Below, in pieces: positions 1 to 10,180 of a DNA stretch of 64,000 nucleotides. This DNA is from Deltaproteobacteria bacterium (GTDB lineage Bacteria > Desulfobacterota > Desulfobacteria > Desulfobacterales > Desulfobacteraceae). Each line of letters opens with the position of its first letter. Positions within the stretch are counted from its first letter, which is position 1. The stretch spans positions 1 through 64,000 of the forward strand of contig JAQIBP010000056.1 in assembly GCA_027858995.1 (NCBI GenBank), in the 5' to 3' direction. The position numbers were made by a program, and so were the translations under genes. Below the pieces are notes generated by a model. It saw only the letters and a program-made list of their open reading frames with translations. It had not been told where the DNA came from and made no database searches.

Positions 1-265
1 TTCAAAATAGTACCATATGAATATTTCAAAACTGTAACCATTTGAAATCAAAGAAATTTATAATAAAAGTAATTCTATATAAAAAGTTAACATACTGAAA
101 TTATTAAACTAAATTTAAAATCACAAAGATGAAATTTATTATGTAAATATTTAGATAAAATTAATGGATGCATTGACTTTTTGTTTTTCAGGTGGTTATA
201 TGGTAGAGTTTTTTTATTTTATTAATAGTGAATAAATAAAAAATAAAATTCATAAGGATATATCC
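1..265. other. AT-rich leader with no gene
   Basis: No convincing reading frame. The stretch is very AT-rich and ends in a purine-rich ribosome binding site (AAGGATAT) just before the first gene. It probably carries that gene's promoter, but I could not pick a convincing -35/-10 pair. No other rnf gene lies between the window edge and the RnfB-like gene. Confidence 0.5.
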
Positions 266-2335
266 ATGATTCAATCTATTTTAATGATGGGCGGACTAGG
301 TGTTTTAATCAGCACTGCTCTAGTGATTGCTTCAAAAGCTTTTTATGTTTACGAGGATCCAACAGTACTTGCTATTGATGATGCACTGCCCGGAGCCAAT
401 TGCGGGGGATGCGGCTATCCAGGTTGTATGCCCAATGCCCAGGCCATTGCCGACGGTGTCCAGAGCGTAAATTCATGCGTGGCAGCAGGTGATGATGTTG
501 CCCAGGCAATTGCAGCAATTATGGGTGTGTCAGTAGTTGACAGAGAACCTGAATTTGCAGGGCCTGGATGCTATTATGGTAATGATGAAGCAGACATGGA
601 GTATAAATATCTTGGTCTGACAGACTGCAGGGCAGCTTCACTGATGTTTGGAGGGATGAAAGAGTGCAGGATCGGATGTCTTGGACTTGGTACCTGTGTA
701 AAAGCCTGCCTGTTTGATGCTTTAACCATTGGCAGTGACGGCCTTCCCAAGGTTGACCAGGAAAAATGTACAGGGTGTGGCGCCTGTGAAGTGGTATGCC
801 CTAAAAATATAATAAGGCTTACATCTGTGACAAGAAGGATTATGAGAGAGTATACAGATGAAGAGTGCATCACCCCCTGCCAGAGAGCCTGTCCAACAGG
901 TATTGACATTAAAGAGTATATAAGATTGATCAGGGAAGGCGATTATACAGGCTCTATCCAGGTTATAAAAGAGAGAAACCCTTTTCCCAGTGTGATAGCA
1001 CGAATTTGTCCTGCTGAATGTGAATCTCACTGCAGAAGGCTTTTGCAGGATGATTCCGTTGCCATAAATCATTTGAAACGTTTTGTATGTGACTATGAAA
1101 TGAATCAAAATAAGTTGTCACTGCCCTATAAAGCTCCTTTAAGCGGGAAAAAGATTGCAGTTATCGGTGGTGGAGTTCAAGGATTATCAACTGCATTTTT
1201 CAGTGCAAGATTAGGGCATGAACCCACAGTTTTTGAAGCAACAGATTCTCTTGGAGGAATCCTTCGCCAGGCTATTTCAAGGGAGAGGCTCTCCATGGAT
1301 GTCCTTGAGTGGGATATTGAAGGCGTAAGGCAGATGGGTGTAGATCTTAAAACAAATACAACAGCTGGAAGAGATTTTACCATTGACAGTCTTTTGAAAG
1401 AGGGTTTTAATGCAGTATTTACCGCAACAGGCGGTTGGGATTCCAGACTTCTGCGCAAAGATATTGATAAGACTGCCAAAGTTTTTCCAGGCACATTTCT
1501 TTTAATTGATCTTTTGAGAAGTAAAACAGATAAGAATCTGGATATATCATCAGGAGAGAGTGTGGTAATTGCAGGCAGTGGTAATAAGAGCCTGCCAGGT
1601 GCTGTGGATATTTTAAAAGAAAATGGAGCCAAAAATATAACCGCTATTTTAAGAAAACCAACAGATGATTTATCTCTCGACCCTGCAGGTATTGATCAAC
1701 TCATAAAGGCTGGTATAACCATAATTTATCATGCAGGTATTACAAGGGTAATGGGTGAAGATGATCAACTCAAATCCATTGAATATACCAAGATTTCCAC
1801 CGGTGAAAAAAAGATCATTGATGCAGACACATTGATTATTGGCTCAGGAAGATTTCCCGAACTTGTATTTATCCCAATGGCCCCAAATGATTCAACTGAT
1901 GATTCAGACAATGAATCTCAGGAGACTCAAGAAATTATTGCAAATGCAGGGCCACTTGCCTGGGAAGGAGTTGAACTCCTTAAAAAACCAGATTCAAACA
2001 GAGAGCTGGGACTGCTTTCAGACCAGGATACTAAAACCGAGTATTCTTCTGTTGTGGCAGCCATCAATGGCGGCAGAAAAGGTGCAGCAGCCTTGCATAA
2101 TCTGATGTATGGAATACAATATCAGGAAGCTTCTAAAATTATTACAGAACAAACCCGGCTTCAGGATGTTTTTTCGTTGAACAGTGTTGACACTTCTTCG
2201 CGAAACATTCTGATACCGCGTCAGACAAGAAAAGAGTGGTTAGATGAATTTTCAACAGGATTTTCCACGGATAAAGCTCATACTGAAGCCGAAAGGTGTT
2301 TAAGGTGCGGTCTTATCTGCTATGAAAAAAGTTGA
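266..2335 (+). CDS. rnfB: RnfB-type ferredoxin fused to a GltD-like FAD/NAD(P) oxidoreductase
   Basis: The 689-aa protein combines two families. Residues 1-28 form a membrane anchor. Next comes the RnfB four-iron motif (CGGCGYPGC plus a later Cys) and two ferredoxin-type clusters around residues 133-180 (CRIGCLGLGTC, CTGCGACEVVCP). From about residue 200 it continues as a glutamate-synthase-small-subunit/DPYD-type module, with CQRACPTGIDI and an ICPAECESHC cluster, then the FAD loop VIGGGVQGLS near residue 295 and a second Rossmann fold near 430. It ends in a CLRCG motif. In the Rnf complex RnfB takes electrons from ferredoxin at the cytoplasmic face; the added domain suggests direct exchange with a pyridine nucleotide or flavin (inference). 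No other rnf gene lies within the 265 bp upstream or downstream in the window, so it may act alone or with a distant operon. Typical RnfB is much shorter. Confidence 0.85.
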   Translation: MIQSILMMGGLGVLISTALVIASKAFYVYEDPTVLAIDDALPGANCGGCGYPGCMPNAQAIADGVQSVNSCVAAGDDVAQAIAAIMGVSVVDREPEFAGPGCYYGNDEADMEYKYLGLTDCRAASLMFGGMKECRIGCLGLGTCVKACLFDALTIGSDGLPKVDQEKCTGCGACEVVCPKNIIRLTSVTRRIMREYTDEECITPCQRACPTGIDIKEYIRLIREGDYTGSIQVIKERNPFPSVIARICPAECESHCRRLLQDDSVAINHLKRFVCDYEMNQNKLSLPYKAPLSGKKIAVIGGGVQGLSTAFFSARLGHEPTVFEATDSLGGILRQAISRERLSMDVLEWDIEGVRQMGVDLKTNTTAGRDFTIDSLLKEGFNAVFTATGGWDSRLLRKDIDKTAKVFPGTFLLIDLLRSKTDKNLDISSGESVVIAGSGNKSLPGAVDILKENGAKNITAILRKPTDDLSLDPAGIDQLIKAGITIIYHAGITRVMGEDDQLKSIEYTKISTGEKKIIDADTLIIGSGRFPELVFIPMAPNDSTDDSDNESQETQEIIANAGPLAWEGVELLKKPDSNRELGLLSDQDTKTEYSSVVAAINGGRKGAAALHNLMYGIQYQEASKIITEQTRLQDVFSLNSVDTSSRNILIPRQTRKEWLDEFSTGFSTDKAHTEAERCLRCGLICYEKS

Positions 2336-2424
2336 GAAAGTTGTGAGTTTTAAAGGGGTTAGTTAAGGGTTTACTTAAAAATAAATTGGCACTTCAGGCT
2401 TAAATATTTATATCAGGAAACTTT

Positions 2425-4404
2425 ATGGAACCACAACAAATACTTGTTGTTGATGATGAGAAAAGAATTGTTGACAGTATTTCACTCTGTCTGCAAAGAG
2501 AAGGTTTTCAGACCATTGGCGCTTTCAATGGCAAAGAAGCTGTAAAACTTTTTCAACAAGAGAAATTTGATCTTGTATTGCTTGATATAAGTATGCCCGG
2601 GATGAATGGGTATGAAGCCATGGAGCATATCTTTCAGATGGATGAAGATGCCGTGGTTGTTATTATTACCGGCAATGCATCTATTGAATCAGCTGTCCGG
2701 GCACTAAAAATCGGTGCCTGGGATTATCTGAAAAAACCTTTTGAGTATGCAGATTTAAGAAAAACTGTTAAAAATGCCCTTTCGCAAAAGCAGATAATTG
2801 CAGATAAAAAAGCCATGTCTGTAAGGCTTGAAGCCTCTGAAAAACAATATGAATACATGGTGAATAACTCTCCTGATCTAATTTTTACCTTGGATAAAAC
2901 CGGCTGTTTCACTTTTGTAAATCATCAGTTTAATAAAGTACTTGGTTTTTCATGGCATGATTTAATAGGAACCAGTTTTGAAAATATTATTCATGAAAAA
3001 GATCTTTTAAAAGCCAGAGCCCTTATACAGGCTGGGAAAAATGGAAGCCTGTTCAATGAAACCAGGGAATTGCATTTAAGATTTAAAAAAGCAAAACAGA
3101 AAAAATCAAAATATGATCCTTACTCTTCATTTGCTTTTATGGAGCTGAAAGCCGCACCCATAAATTTGCCTGCCATAGATAACAAGAGGGAGTGTAAAGG
3201 AGTGCATGTAGTGGCAAGGGATGTTACTGAGCGGATTAATCTTGAGGGTCAGCTTCGCCAGGCACAGAAAATGGAAGCCATAGGCACACTCGCAGGAGGT
3301 ATTGCCCACGATTTCAATAACATACTCATGGGTGTGCAGGGATATACATCTCTTGTAAAGCTTGGGTTTGACAGGGGTTCTGAGGAATATAAGAAACTTG
3401 CCAATATTGATGAATATGTTGCTAATGGGGCAGAAATGGCTCGACAATTATTGGGATTTGCACAGAAAACCTGCTATGGAACAAATCCTGTTAATTTGAA
3501 TTATCTTTTAAAAATGTCTGCAAAAATGTTTGGCAGGGCAAAAAAAGATATTTTGATTGAGCAGTCTTTAGATAAAAATTTATGGGGAGTAGTTATAGAT
3601 GAAGGCCAGATAAAACAGGTGTTATTGAATCTTTTTGTTAATGCCTGGCAGGCAATGCCCGATGGAGGCACAATTATTATCAAGTCTGAAAATATTGTTG
3701 CAGCTGAGCAGTGGATAAATGAATTTGGACTTGAAGATGCAGGCAACTATGTAAAGGTTACCGTATCAGATATGGGTATGGGAATGGATGATGAGCTTAT
3801 TACAAGAATTTTTGATCCATTCTTCACAACCAAAGAACAAGGCCAGGGAACAGGCCTTGGGCTTGCTACAGCATATGGGATTATCAAAAGCCATAAAGGA
3901 TTATTGAAAGTTAAGAGCCAGTTAGGAAAAGGCAGCTCTTTCATGATTTTTCTGCCTGCCACTCCAGCCAAGGTTAAGAGATCTTTTGAGCCTGAAGAAA
4001 ATCGGACGATATACAACGGTAAAGGCACCATTCTGCTTGTTGATGATGAAGCAGGTGTTATTGAAGTCTGTTCAGAAATGCTGGAAAACCTTGGTTATAA
4101 AGTAAAAGCTGTTACAGATGGGATGCAGGCCATAGATATTTTAAAATCCAGGGATTTTAAAATAGATCTTGTTCTCTTGGATATGGTTATGCCCCAAATC
4201 AACGGGGAGCAAACTTTTGAAAAAATCAGAGAAGTGGATCCTGACATGAAAATTCTGATCTGTTCAGGCTATACCAAGGAAGAAAAAATTCAAAAAATGG
4301 TGGAAAAGGGATGTGATGAATATATTCTTAAACCATTTGATGTGGTAGCATTGTCTGAAAAATTAAATAACGTTTTGAGTCCAAATGTGAGTTATGAGGT
4401 GTGA
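2425..4404 (+). CDS. soluble hybrid sensor histidine kinase (REC-PAS-HisKA-HATPase-REC)
   Basis: 659 aa with no transmembrane segment, so cytosolic. The N-terminal receiver (about 1-120) has the phospho-acceptor motif LVLLDISMPGMNG and a KKPF lysine. A PAS domain follows (about 135-270, SPDLIFTLD). The kinase core has the H-box GGIAHDFNNIL near residue 292, an N-box LLNLFVNAWQAMPDGG and G-boxes GMGMDD and GTGLGLATAYG. A C-terminal receiver (about 535-650) has LVLLDMVMPQING. HDFNN kinases of this sort are common in deltaproteobacteria; the signal and output partner are unknown. It follows rnfB by 89 bp on the same strand and may be co-transcribed, but no separate output regulator is nearby. 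Confidence 0.9.
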   Translation: MEPQQILVVDDEKRIVDSISLCLQREGFQTIGAFNGKEAVKLFQQEKFDLVLLDISMPGMNGYEAMEHIFQMDEDAVVVIITGNASIESAVRALKIGAWDYLKKPFEYADLRKTVKNALSQKQIIADKKAMSVRLEASEKQYEYMVNNSPDLIFTLDKTGCFTFVNHQFNKVLGFSWHDLIGTSFENIIHEKDLLKARALIQAGKNGSLFNETRELHLRFKKAKQKKSKYDPYSSFAFMELKAAPINLPAIDNKRECKGVHVVARDVTERINLEGQLRQAQKMEAIGTLAGGIAHDFNNILMGVQGYTSLVKLGFDRGSEEYKKLANIDEYVANGAEMARQLLGFAQKTCYGTNPVNLNYLLKMSAKMFGRAKKDILIEQSLDKNLWGVVIDEGQIKQVLLNLFVNAWQAMPDGGTIIIKSENIVAAEQWINEFGLEDAGNYVKVTVSDMGMGMDDELITRIFDPFFTTKEQGQGTGLGLATAYGIIKSHKGLLKVKSQLGKGSSFMIFLPATPAKVKRSFEPEENRTIYNGKGTILLVDDEAGVIEVCSEMLENLGYKVKAVTDGMQAIDILKSRDFKIDLVLLDMVMPQINGEQTFEKIREVDPDMKILICSGYTKEEKIQKMVEKGCDEYILKPFDVVALSEKLNNVLSPNVSYEV

Positions 4405-4417
4405 GATGTCTCACACC
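4398..4417. repeat. short perfect inverted repeat at the end of the hybrid kinase gene
   Basis: GGTGTGAGA and TCTCACACC are separated by only 2 bp and overlap the kinase stop codon. The loop is too short, and there is no T-run, for a classical terminator. It lies between convergent genes and belongs to a stretch of GTGAG/CTCAC-rich sequence that recurs near 7.65 kb. Confidence 0.4.
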
Positions 4418-4493
4418 CCACCACTCGCATTCCATTACTCACACCCCAAAAATTAATGCGTGTTTGAGCGAAAAGTTGCCCATTAAACACTAA

Positions 4494-5414
4494 TTATCCA
4501 AAGACCTTTTCAAGATCCGGCACAATCTGTTTTTTACGACTCATTATCTTGTCCAACCAGACTTTTCCATCAGCAGGGGCAGATCCAAATGCCTTTTCAA
4601 CAACTGACTCATCATCTGAAGCAATCAAAAGCTCTGTGCCTTCTTTCATGATATCAGTGAGCATGAGAAATACGCTGTGATGACCTTTTTCCTCTTTAAG
4701 GGTTTTAATATCTTTTTCAAGGTCTGCTTTTATACCATCAACAATTGACAGGTCAACAAGCTCAAGCTGTCCAACACCCACACCCTTGCCGCCCATGTTA
4801 AAATCTTTGTAGTCACGCAGGACAAGCTCACGAATGGGAGTGCCCTCAACAGCAGATTTTACCTTGAACATCTCAATGCCAAGGGTTTCCAAATCATTTT
4901 CTTCACAGATTTCAGAAAGATTGGCACACACTTTTTTATCTGTATCAGTACAGGTGGCTGATTTAAAAATTACTGTATCCGACAAAATTGCACATAGCAT
5001 GATACCTGCAAGCTCTTTTGGTATTTCAACATCAAAATATTTATACATTGATGCAACAATAGTGCAGGTGCATCCCACAGGCCATATCCAGCATTCCAAA
5101 GGCTGGCTTGTAGTTACATCTCCTAATTTGTGATGATCTACAATACCAAGAATATTAGCCTCGCCAAGGTCGTCAGGGCTCTGGGCAAGATCGGAATGAT
5201 CCACAAGATATAAATCTTTTCCAGCATATGAAGTGACAACATCGGGAGCTGCTACGCTGAATTTTTCTAATACAAATTTAGATTCAGGATTGAGTTCACC
5301 CTGTACAACAGGTGCAATATCTTCACCAAGTTTTTTTTTAAGGTCGCAAAGTGCAATCGCTGCACAAACTGAATCAGTGTCCGGGTTCTTGTGTCCAACT
5401 ACTAAAGTGGTCAT
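4494..5414 (-). CDS. ppaC: manganese-dependent inorganic pyrophosphatase (family II, DHH)
   Basis: 306 aa, the usual length of family II pyrophosphatases. It hydrolyses cytosolic pyrophosphate to phosphate. Visible metal ligands: GHKNPDTDS near the N-terminus, a VDHSD Asp motif, the signature VDHH near residue 92, and the C-terminal substrate-binding SRKKQ motif (DHHA2 domain). The start is well supported by an AGGAGG ribosome binding site. It is monocistronic and faces the kinase gene. In sulfate reducers pyrophosphate comes largely from sulfate activation, so a strong pyrophosphatase fits (family knowledge). Confidence 0.93.
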   Translation of the reverse strand: MTTLVVGHKNPDTDSVCAAIALCDLKKKLGEDIAPVVQGELNPESKFVLEKFSVAAPDVVTSYAGKDLYLVDHSDLAQSPDDLGEANILGIVDHHKLGDVTTSQPLECWIWPVGCTCTIVASMYKYFDVEIPKELAGIMLCAILSDTVIFKSATCTDTDKKVCANLSEICEENDLETLGIEMFKVKSAVEGTPIRELVLRDYKDFNMGGKGVGVGQLELVDLSIVDGIKADLEKDIKTLKEEKGHHSVFLMLTDIMKEGTELLIASDDESVVEKAFGSAPADGKVWLDKIMSRKKQIVPDLEKVFG

Positions 5415-5960
5415 TAAATTTACCTCCTAAATTTTTTAGTCTTGTTTCTATAATTTGATGATCCATAAACTATTATAATCATCTGGTGTTTATGGTTTTT
5501 GTACCGCCATACAAAAAACAGTTTTTTACCATACAAAAAGTTTTATATGACGAATCTTTAATATTAACAAGGAAAATTTTAAAAAATTTATCTGCTTTTT
5601 ACTATTAAATAAAATATAAAATTAATGCTCTCCTTGTAGGCGAGGATGGAAAGCGCTATTAAATCAATGATTTTAAAAGATTTACACCGTCTGTTTGTTG
5701 TTTCCAAAAAACATCAGCCGGTTTCAGGTATCATATCGCTTTCAGATGCAGCGCGGTTTAGGTCAGGAAGCTGTCATGCATGTGTCAGCAGTAGAATCAA
5801 AGTTGACTAAATCCGGCTCTATGCCATAAGAAATTTATCAGGATCCGTTCCAGGGTGATCATTATACCAAATATTCAGTGACTAAATATGTGAGCTTTGA
5901 CGTAATGCAGAAGAGAGGTGGAAGGACAAACAAGGTGTTCAAGTCTTTTTGACTTGACCG
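5415..5960. other. 546-bp intergenic region without a recognisable gene
   Basis: The first 150 bp hold the leader of the pyrophosphatase gene (minus strand), including two CCATACAAAAA direct repeats (around 5500-5540) that could be regulatory. The rest has short open stretches broken by stops in all frames and may be a decayed gene, but I recognise no protein family. A 7-bp inverted repeat (TCAAGTC/GACTTGA, 5939-5957) sits just after the radical SAM stop codon and could be a weak terminator. No tRNA or rRNA fold was seen. Confidence 0.4.
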
Positions 5961-7625
5961 CTAAATACAGGTTTTGCAGATTTTACAATCAATCATGGGG
6001 CAGGGTGCAGATTGTTTTTCCTGTTTTGCCTTAATAAATTCCCTGACAAGAAATTTTTTTTTCACGCGATTGTCAAGAAAATCCCATGGCAGGGTATCAT
6101 CCACACCCTTTTCCTTATAGATAATTGAGTGACAATATCCTCTGTTTTTTCTTATGGCTGATGTCCATCCCTCTTTGAGAGCAGATTCGATTATGTCAGC
6201 TGTCTTTTGGTCACCACGGGACAAAAGAGCATGGATTTTAGCTTTTTTCAGTGATTCAATATTTATATTTATGTTGGCAATTTTTTTTAACCCCTGTTTG
6301 ATTATATTTACCTTTTTCTTTAATATGGTTTCATCTTCCATGGCAGCCCACTGAAACGGAGTAGAAGGTTTAGGGATAAAAGGGTTGACACTCAATGTAA
6401 TGGTGCCGATTTTTCTGTTTTTTTTTGACTCTTCAAGAAAAACAATTTTAATTCTTTTGGTTAACTCAACAATATCATGCACATCCTGAATCTCTTCAAA
6501 GGGAAGCCCTATCATGAAATAAAGTTTTATATTCATGATACCGGCACTAACAAGCTTTCTTACTGCCAGAATTATATCTTTTTCATCAATGTTTTTATTG
6601 ATAATTCTGCGCATTCTTTGTGATCCTGCCTCAGGGGCAAGGGTTGCTGTTTTGATGTTAGAATTTGAAAGTGCAAGAATAAATTTATTATCTAATTTAT
6701 CAGCTCTCAGGGATGAAAAGGATAATTGAAATTTGTGTTTTAAGCCATAGTCACAAATGGCCATAATATCAGGGTGATCTGCAATGGCTGAACTGACAAA
6801 TCCTATTTTATCTGTCTTTTTTGCAGCTTGATCAATTGCAGCAAAGATGTTTTTTTTGGGATAAATTCTCGGGGGGCGGTAAATAAACCCTGAACTGCAG
6901 AACCTGCAGCCATGGGGACACCCTTTAAGGGTTTCAATAAGAAACGTATCCTTAAAAGCTGTATCAGCAGTAAGAACAGTTGTACAGCTTGTTATTGCTT
7001 GAAGGCTTTCAAGATATTGCACCTTGACCGGCAATGTTTTTTTATTGCTATAGAGAGGAGTGTATGAACCTGGGATTTTTTTTTCAAGGTTTTTTAAAAA
7101 AGATTTCTTATCAGTATTTTTTAAAAATTCATTAAAGAAAGGTTCTAAGAGGTTTTCAGCTTCACCAAGGAGAAAACAATCAATAAAGGGAGCTATGGAC
7201 TCAGGATTTAAAAAACAGGCGACTCCCCCTGCAACCACCAGGGGGTGGATGTGGTTTCGATCAGATGATCGCAGAGGGATGCCTGTTCTGGTAAGGAGTT
7301 GAACAAGGTTTAAAAAATCGTTTTCAAATGAAATTGAAAACATGATTATATCAAAAAGATCAAGTCTTAATCCGGTTTCAATACTTTTTGGGCATTTGGC
7401 ATCCTTTTTTTGCCTGGACCAAAAAACCCGCTGGCATGACACAAACTCAATTTTGTTTGCAAGCTTATAAACTGTTTGAAAGCCAAGGCTTGACATGCCA
7501 GCCTTATAAGTATTGGGATAGACAAGGGCAGTTTTTAGCAAACCTTTGTCTTTTTTAATTATGGCTCCTGTTTCAACACTGTTTTTCAAACCATAATTCA
7601 GGCCAGGTTTAAACCGTTTTTTCAT
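5961..7625 (-). CDS. radical SAM protein with N-terminal B12-binding-like region (TIGR03960-like)
   Basis: 554 aa. The radical SAM cluster motif CPHGCRFC (CxxxCxxC) lies near residue 236, followed by SSGFIYRPPRIYP, and the N-terminal 190 residues resemble the cobalamin-binding-like domain of this family. The N-terminal NTYKAGMSSLGFQ segment is typical of the TIGR03960 group, often fused to or next to a DUF2344 domain; here the protein stops after the radical SAM domain with a Cys-rich tail (CPMIDCKICKTC) that may bind another cluster. It follows ftsZ by 53 bp on the same strand and may be read through from the dcw operon. The substrate is unknown. Confidence 0.75.
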   Translation of the reverse strand: MKKRFKPGLNYGLKNSVETGAIIKKDKGLLKTALVYPNTYKAGMSSLGFQTVYKLANKIEFVSCQRVFWSRQKKDAKCPKSIETGLRLDLFDIIMFSISFENDFLNLVQLLTRTGIPLRSSDRNHIHPLVVAGGVACFLNPESIAPFIDCFLLGEAENLLEPFFNEFLKNTDKKSFLKNLEKKIPGSYTPLYSNKKTLPVKVQYLESLQAITSCTTVLTADTAFKDTFLIETLKGCPHGCRFCSSGFIYRPPRIYPKKNIFAAIDQAAKKTDKIGFVSSAIADHPDIMAICDYGLKHKFQLSFSSLRADKLDNKFILALSNSNIKTATLAPEAGSQRMRRIINKNIDEKDIILAVRKLVSAGIMNIKLYFMIGLPFEEIQDVHDIVELTKRIKIVFLEESKKNRKIGTITLSVNPFIPKPSTPFQWAAMEDETILKKKVNIIKQGLKKIANININIESLKKAKIHALLSRGDQKTADIIESALKEGWTSAIRKNRGYCHSIIYKEKGVDDTLPWDFLDNRVKKKFLVREFIKAKQEKQSAPCPMIDCKICKTCI

Positions 7626-7652
7626 TCATAATTCACCATTCATTCCTGTTTT

Positions 7653-7680
7653 ATAACTCATAACTCACAACTCACATCTC
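7653..7680. repeat. four degenerate heptamer repeats (ATAACTC type)
   Basis: ATAACTC, ATAACTC, ACAACTC and ACATCTC run in tandem between ftsZ and the radical SAM gene, overlapping the ftsZ stop codon. Similar GTGAGTTATGAG text lies at the end of the hybrid kinase gene (about 4386). This is probably a slippage-prone low-complexity spacer. Confidence 0.5.
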
Positions 7681-8932
7681 AATCTGCTTTTCGTCTAAGA
7701 AATGTCGGTACCTCCAGATCATCATTATCAAATGCCATTTCAGCGTAATCATTTGTCATACCCTCATCTCCAACAACTTTTTTTTGTGTCATGATGACAG
7801 GATTGTCAAATTCATTCCAGTTTGCAAGTTCCTCCGGGGTTGGAGTCCGTATATGTCCACGGGCAACTGGTTCGCATGTCTGTTGTACACTCCTTGATAC
7901 CAATTTCTGCTGTTGATGTTCAGGCAGTTGAGCGGCAGGGTCAAAATGATGAATATTATTGGATTCTTCAAGCTCGCCAGAGTCAATACCTGTGGCAATA
8001 ACAGTAATTCTCATTTCATCGCCAAGATCCTCGTCAAATGTCTGGCCCCAGATGATCTCCGCTTCATCTCCAACTTCCTGATAAATTCTGTCAGATGCTT
8101 CTGTCATCTCATCAAGGGTAAGATCAGAGCTGGATGTTATATTCATCAGCACACCCTTTGCTCCTGAAATTGATATGTCTTCAAGAAGAGGATGGGAAAT
8201 AGCTCTTTCAGCAGCCTCAACTGCACGGTTTTCTCCTGAAGCAACACCGATGCCCATCAATGCTTTACCAGCTTTTTGCATGGTAGTTCTTACATCTGCA
8301 AAGTCAAGATTAACGTGCCCCGGCATCATAATAAGATCAGTGATTCCTTTTACAGAATGATGCAGGATTTCATCTGCTTTAATGAACATATCAACCATTC
8401 TGGCACCCTTGGGAGCAATCCCGCGGAGTCTGTCATTTGGAATTATAATAACTGTATCTGTGGTTCCATGAAGATTTTCAAGACCCGTAATAGCCTGTTT
8501 TTCTCTTTTTTTCCCTTCAAAGGAGAAGGGTTTTGAAGCTACTGCTACTGTCAGGATTCCAAGATCTTTACAAATTTCTGCAATGACAGGGGCAGCACCG
8601 GTTCCTGTACCGCCGCCAAATCCTGCTGTAATAAAGACCATGTGACTGCCCTCCAGGGCTGCCCTCAGTTCATCCATGGTTTCCAAAGCAGCATCCCTGC
8701 CTTTGTCTGGGTCAGCACCTGCGCCAAGACCTTCTGTCAGCTCTTTTCCAATCTGAATTTTTACTTCAGCTCTGGATGCATCAAGAGCCTGCACATCAGT
8801 GTTGGCAACAATAAATTTTACACCTTTCAGTTTTGCATCAATCATGTTGTTTACGGCGTTACCACCGGCCCCGCCAACACCAATAACTTTAATTTTTGCT
8901 GAATTGTCGTTTTCTACATAAGAAAAAGTCAT
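7679..8932 (-). CDS. ftsZ: cell division GTPase FtsZ
   Basis: About 417 aa. FtsZ is the tubulin homologue that forms the division ring. Visible: the N-terminal [13 protein letters not shown] nucleotide loop, the tubulin signature [11 protein letters not shown] near residue 107, the T7 region NLDFADVRT, a variable linker and the conserved C-terminal peptide VPTFLRRK that binds FtsA and other partners. The ORF track starts at an upstream GTG; I prefer the ATG at 8932 because AGGAGGT lies 6 bp upstream. It is the last dcw gene, 20 bp after ftsA. Confidence 0.97.
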   Translation of the reverse strand: MTFSYVENDNSAKIKVIGVGGAGGNAVNNMIDAKLKGVKFIVANTDVQALDASRAEVKIQIGKELTEGLGAGADPDKGRDAALETMDELRAALEGSHMVFITAGFGGGTGTGAAPVIAEICKDLGILTVAVASKPFSFEGKKREKQAITGLENLHGTTDTVIIIPNDRLRGIAPKGARMVDMFIKADEILHHSVKGITDLIMMPGHVNLDFADVRTTMQKAGKALMGIGVASGENRAVEAAERAISHPLLEDISISGAKGVLMNITSSSDLTLDEMTEASDRIYQEVGDEAEIIWGQTFDEDLGDEMRITVIATGIDSGELEESNNIHHFDPAAQLPEHQQQKLVSRSVQQTCEPVARGHIRTPTPEELANWNEFDNPVIMTQKKVVGDEGMTNDYAEMAFDNDDLEVPTFLRRKAD

Positions 8933-8952
8933 ATCCACCTCCTGTAAAAATA

Positions 8953-10179
8953 TTAAATTATGTTTTTAAACCACTGTTTCATTTTGTTTAGTATTCCGAT
9001 AAAACCCGGAACTTGTACATTCTTAAATTCTGTCTGATCACTGGCTGTGGAACCAAAAATTACAAGTCCAACTCCAGTTGCATAGGCAGGATTTTTAACA
9101 ATATCTTTTAACCCTCCGATTTTATTTGGCTCTCCAATTCGCACGGGCAGATTAAACACAGATTCTGCAAGCTCACTTATTCCATCAAGAACCACGCTTC
9201 CCCCTGTGAGCACAAACCCTGCCGGGAAGGTATTTTCAAGGCCATTGGAGAATAATTCTGCTTTTAACAGTGAAAAGATCTCTTCAACCCTGGGTTCAAG
9301 AATTTCAGCAAGAATTCCTTTGGAAAGTTTTTTAGGGGCTCTGCCGCCAACTGCAGGAACTTCTATAGTTGTGCCCTTTCTGACATTTTCCGGAATACAT
9401 GTACCGTGTTCAATTTTTATTTTTTCAGCTTCAGGCAAAGGAGTCCTCAACCCAATGGAAATATCATTGGTCAGATTGTTGCCCCCAAGGGTGAGTTCAT
9501 AAATAAATTTCAGGTTATTATCTTTAAAAAGGGCAAGGTCAGTAGTCCCTCCTCCCAAGTCAACGATTACACATCCCAACTCCTTCTCTTCCTTTGTAAG
9601 GACAGCTTCTCCCGAGGCCAGGGATTCAAGGGCAATATCACAAACTTCAAGACCTGCTTTATTGCAGCATTTAACAACATTCCTGACCGATGATACAGCT
9701 CCTATAATAATATGAATTTTAGCTTCAAGACGTATGGCTGTCATACCAACCGGGTTTTGGATGGATTCCATATCATCAACAATAAATTCCTGGGGGATGA
9801 CGTGAAGGATCTCTCTGTCTGTGGGAATAGCCACAGCTTTTGCAGCATCAATAACACGGTCAACATCCATTTCAGTGATTTCACGGCCTTTGATGGCAAT
9901 AAGTCCATGGGAACTAAGCCCTTTGATGTGATTGCCCGCAATCCCAACATATACAGATGAAATATCACATCCAGCCATGAGTTCTGCCTCTTCAACTGCC
10001 TTTTTTATTGAATCCACAGTTGATTCAATGTTGACAACTGAGCCTTTGCGAAGTCCGGTGGATGGATGAGAACCAACACCTATGACATTTATTTCATCCT
10101 CAAGCATCTCTCCAACAATGGCACAAATTTTTGTTGTGCCAATGTCCAGACCCACGATTATTTTTTCATTTCCCTGCAA
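8953..10179 (-). CDS. ftsA: cell division protein FtsA
   Basis: Actin-like ATPase that tethers FtsZ filaments to the membrane. Motifs: VGLDIGTTKICAIVGE (phosphate 1), the SHUT/1C domain, VDLGGGTTDLA (phosphate 2) and LTGGSVVLDGI (adenosine), and a C-terminal amphipathic tail ending KMKQWFKNII that should bind the membrane. I set the start at a TTG at 10179, one base after the ftsQ stop and with a strong AAAAAGGGGG ribosome binding site; the track's ATG at 10203 lies inside ftsQ without a ribosome binding site. This gives about 408 aa, normal for FtsA. Confidence 0.95.
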   Translation of the reverse strand: MQGNEKIIVGLDIGTTKICAIVGEMLEDEINVIGVGSHPSTGLRKGSVVNIESTVDSIKKAVEEAELMAGCDISSVYVGIAGNHIKGLSSHGLIAIKGREITEMDVDRVIDAAKAVAIPTDREILHVIPQEFIVDDMESIQNPVGMTAIRLEAKIHIIIGAVSSVRNVVKCCNKAGLEVCDIALESLASGEAVLTKEEKELGCVIVDLGGGTTDLALFKDNNLKFIYELTLGGNNLTNDISIGLRTPLPEAEKIKIEHGTCIPENVRKGTTIEVPAVGGRAPKKLSKGILAEILEPRVEEIFSLLKAELFSNGLENTFPAGFVLTGGSVVLDGISELAESVFNLPVRIGEPNKIGGLKDIVKNPAYATGVGLVIFGSTASDQTEFKNVQVPGFIGILNKMKQWFKNII

Positions 10180-10180
10180 A

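Noticed and set aside
4398-4417. Inverted repeat as rho-independent terminator
   Set aside because: The two-base loop and absence of a T-run do not fit; kept only as an inverted repeat.
5640-5940. tRNA or small RNA gene in the 546-bp gap
   Set aside because: No cloverleaf or CCA end could be found and stops occur in all frames.
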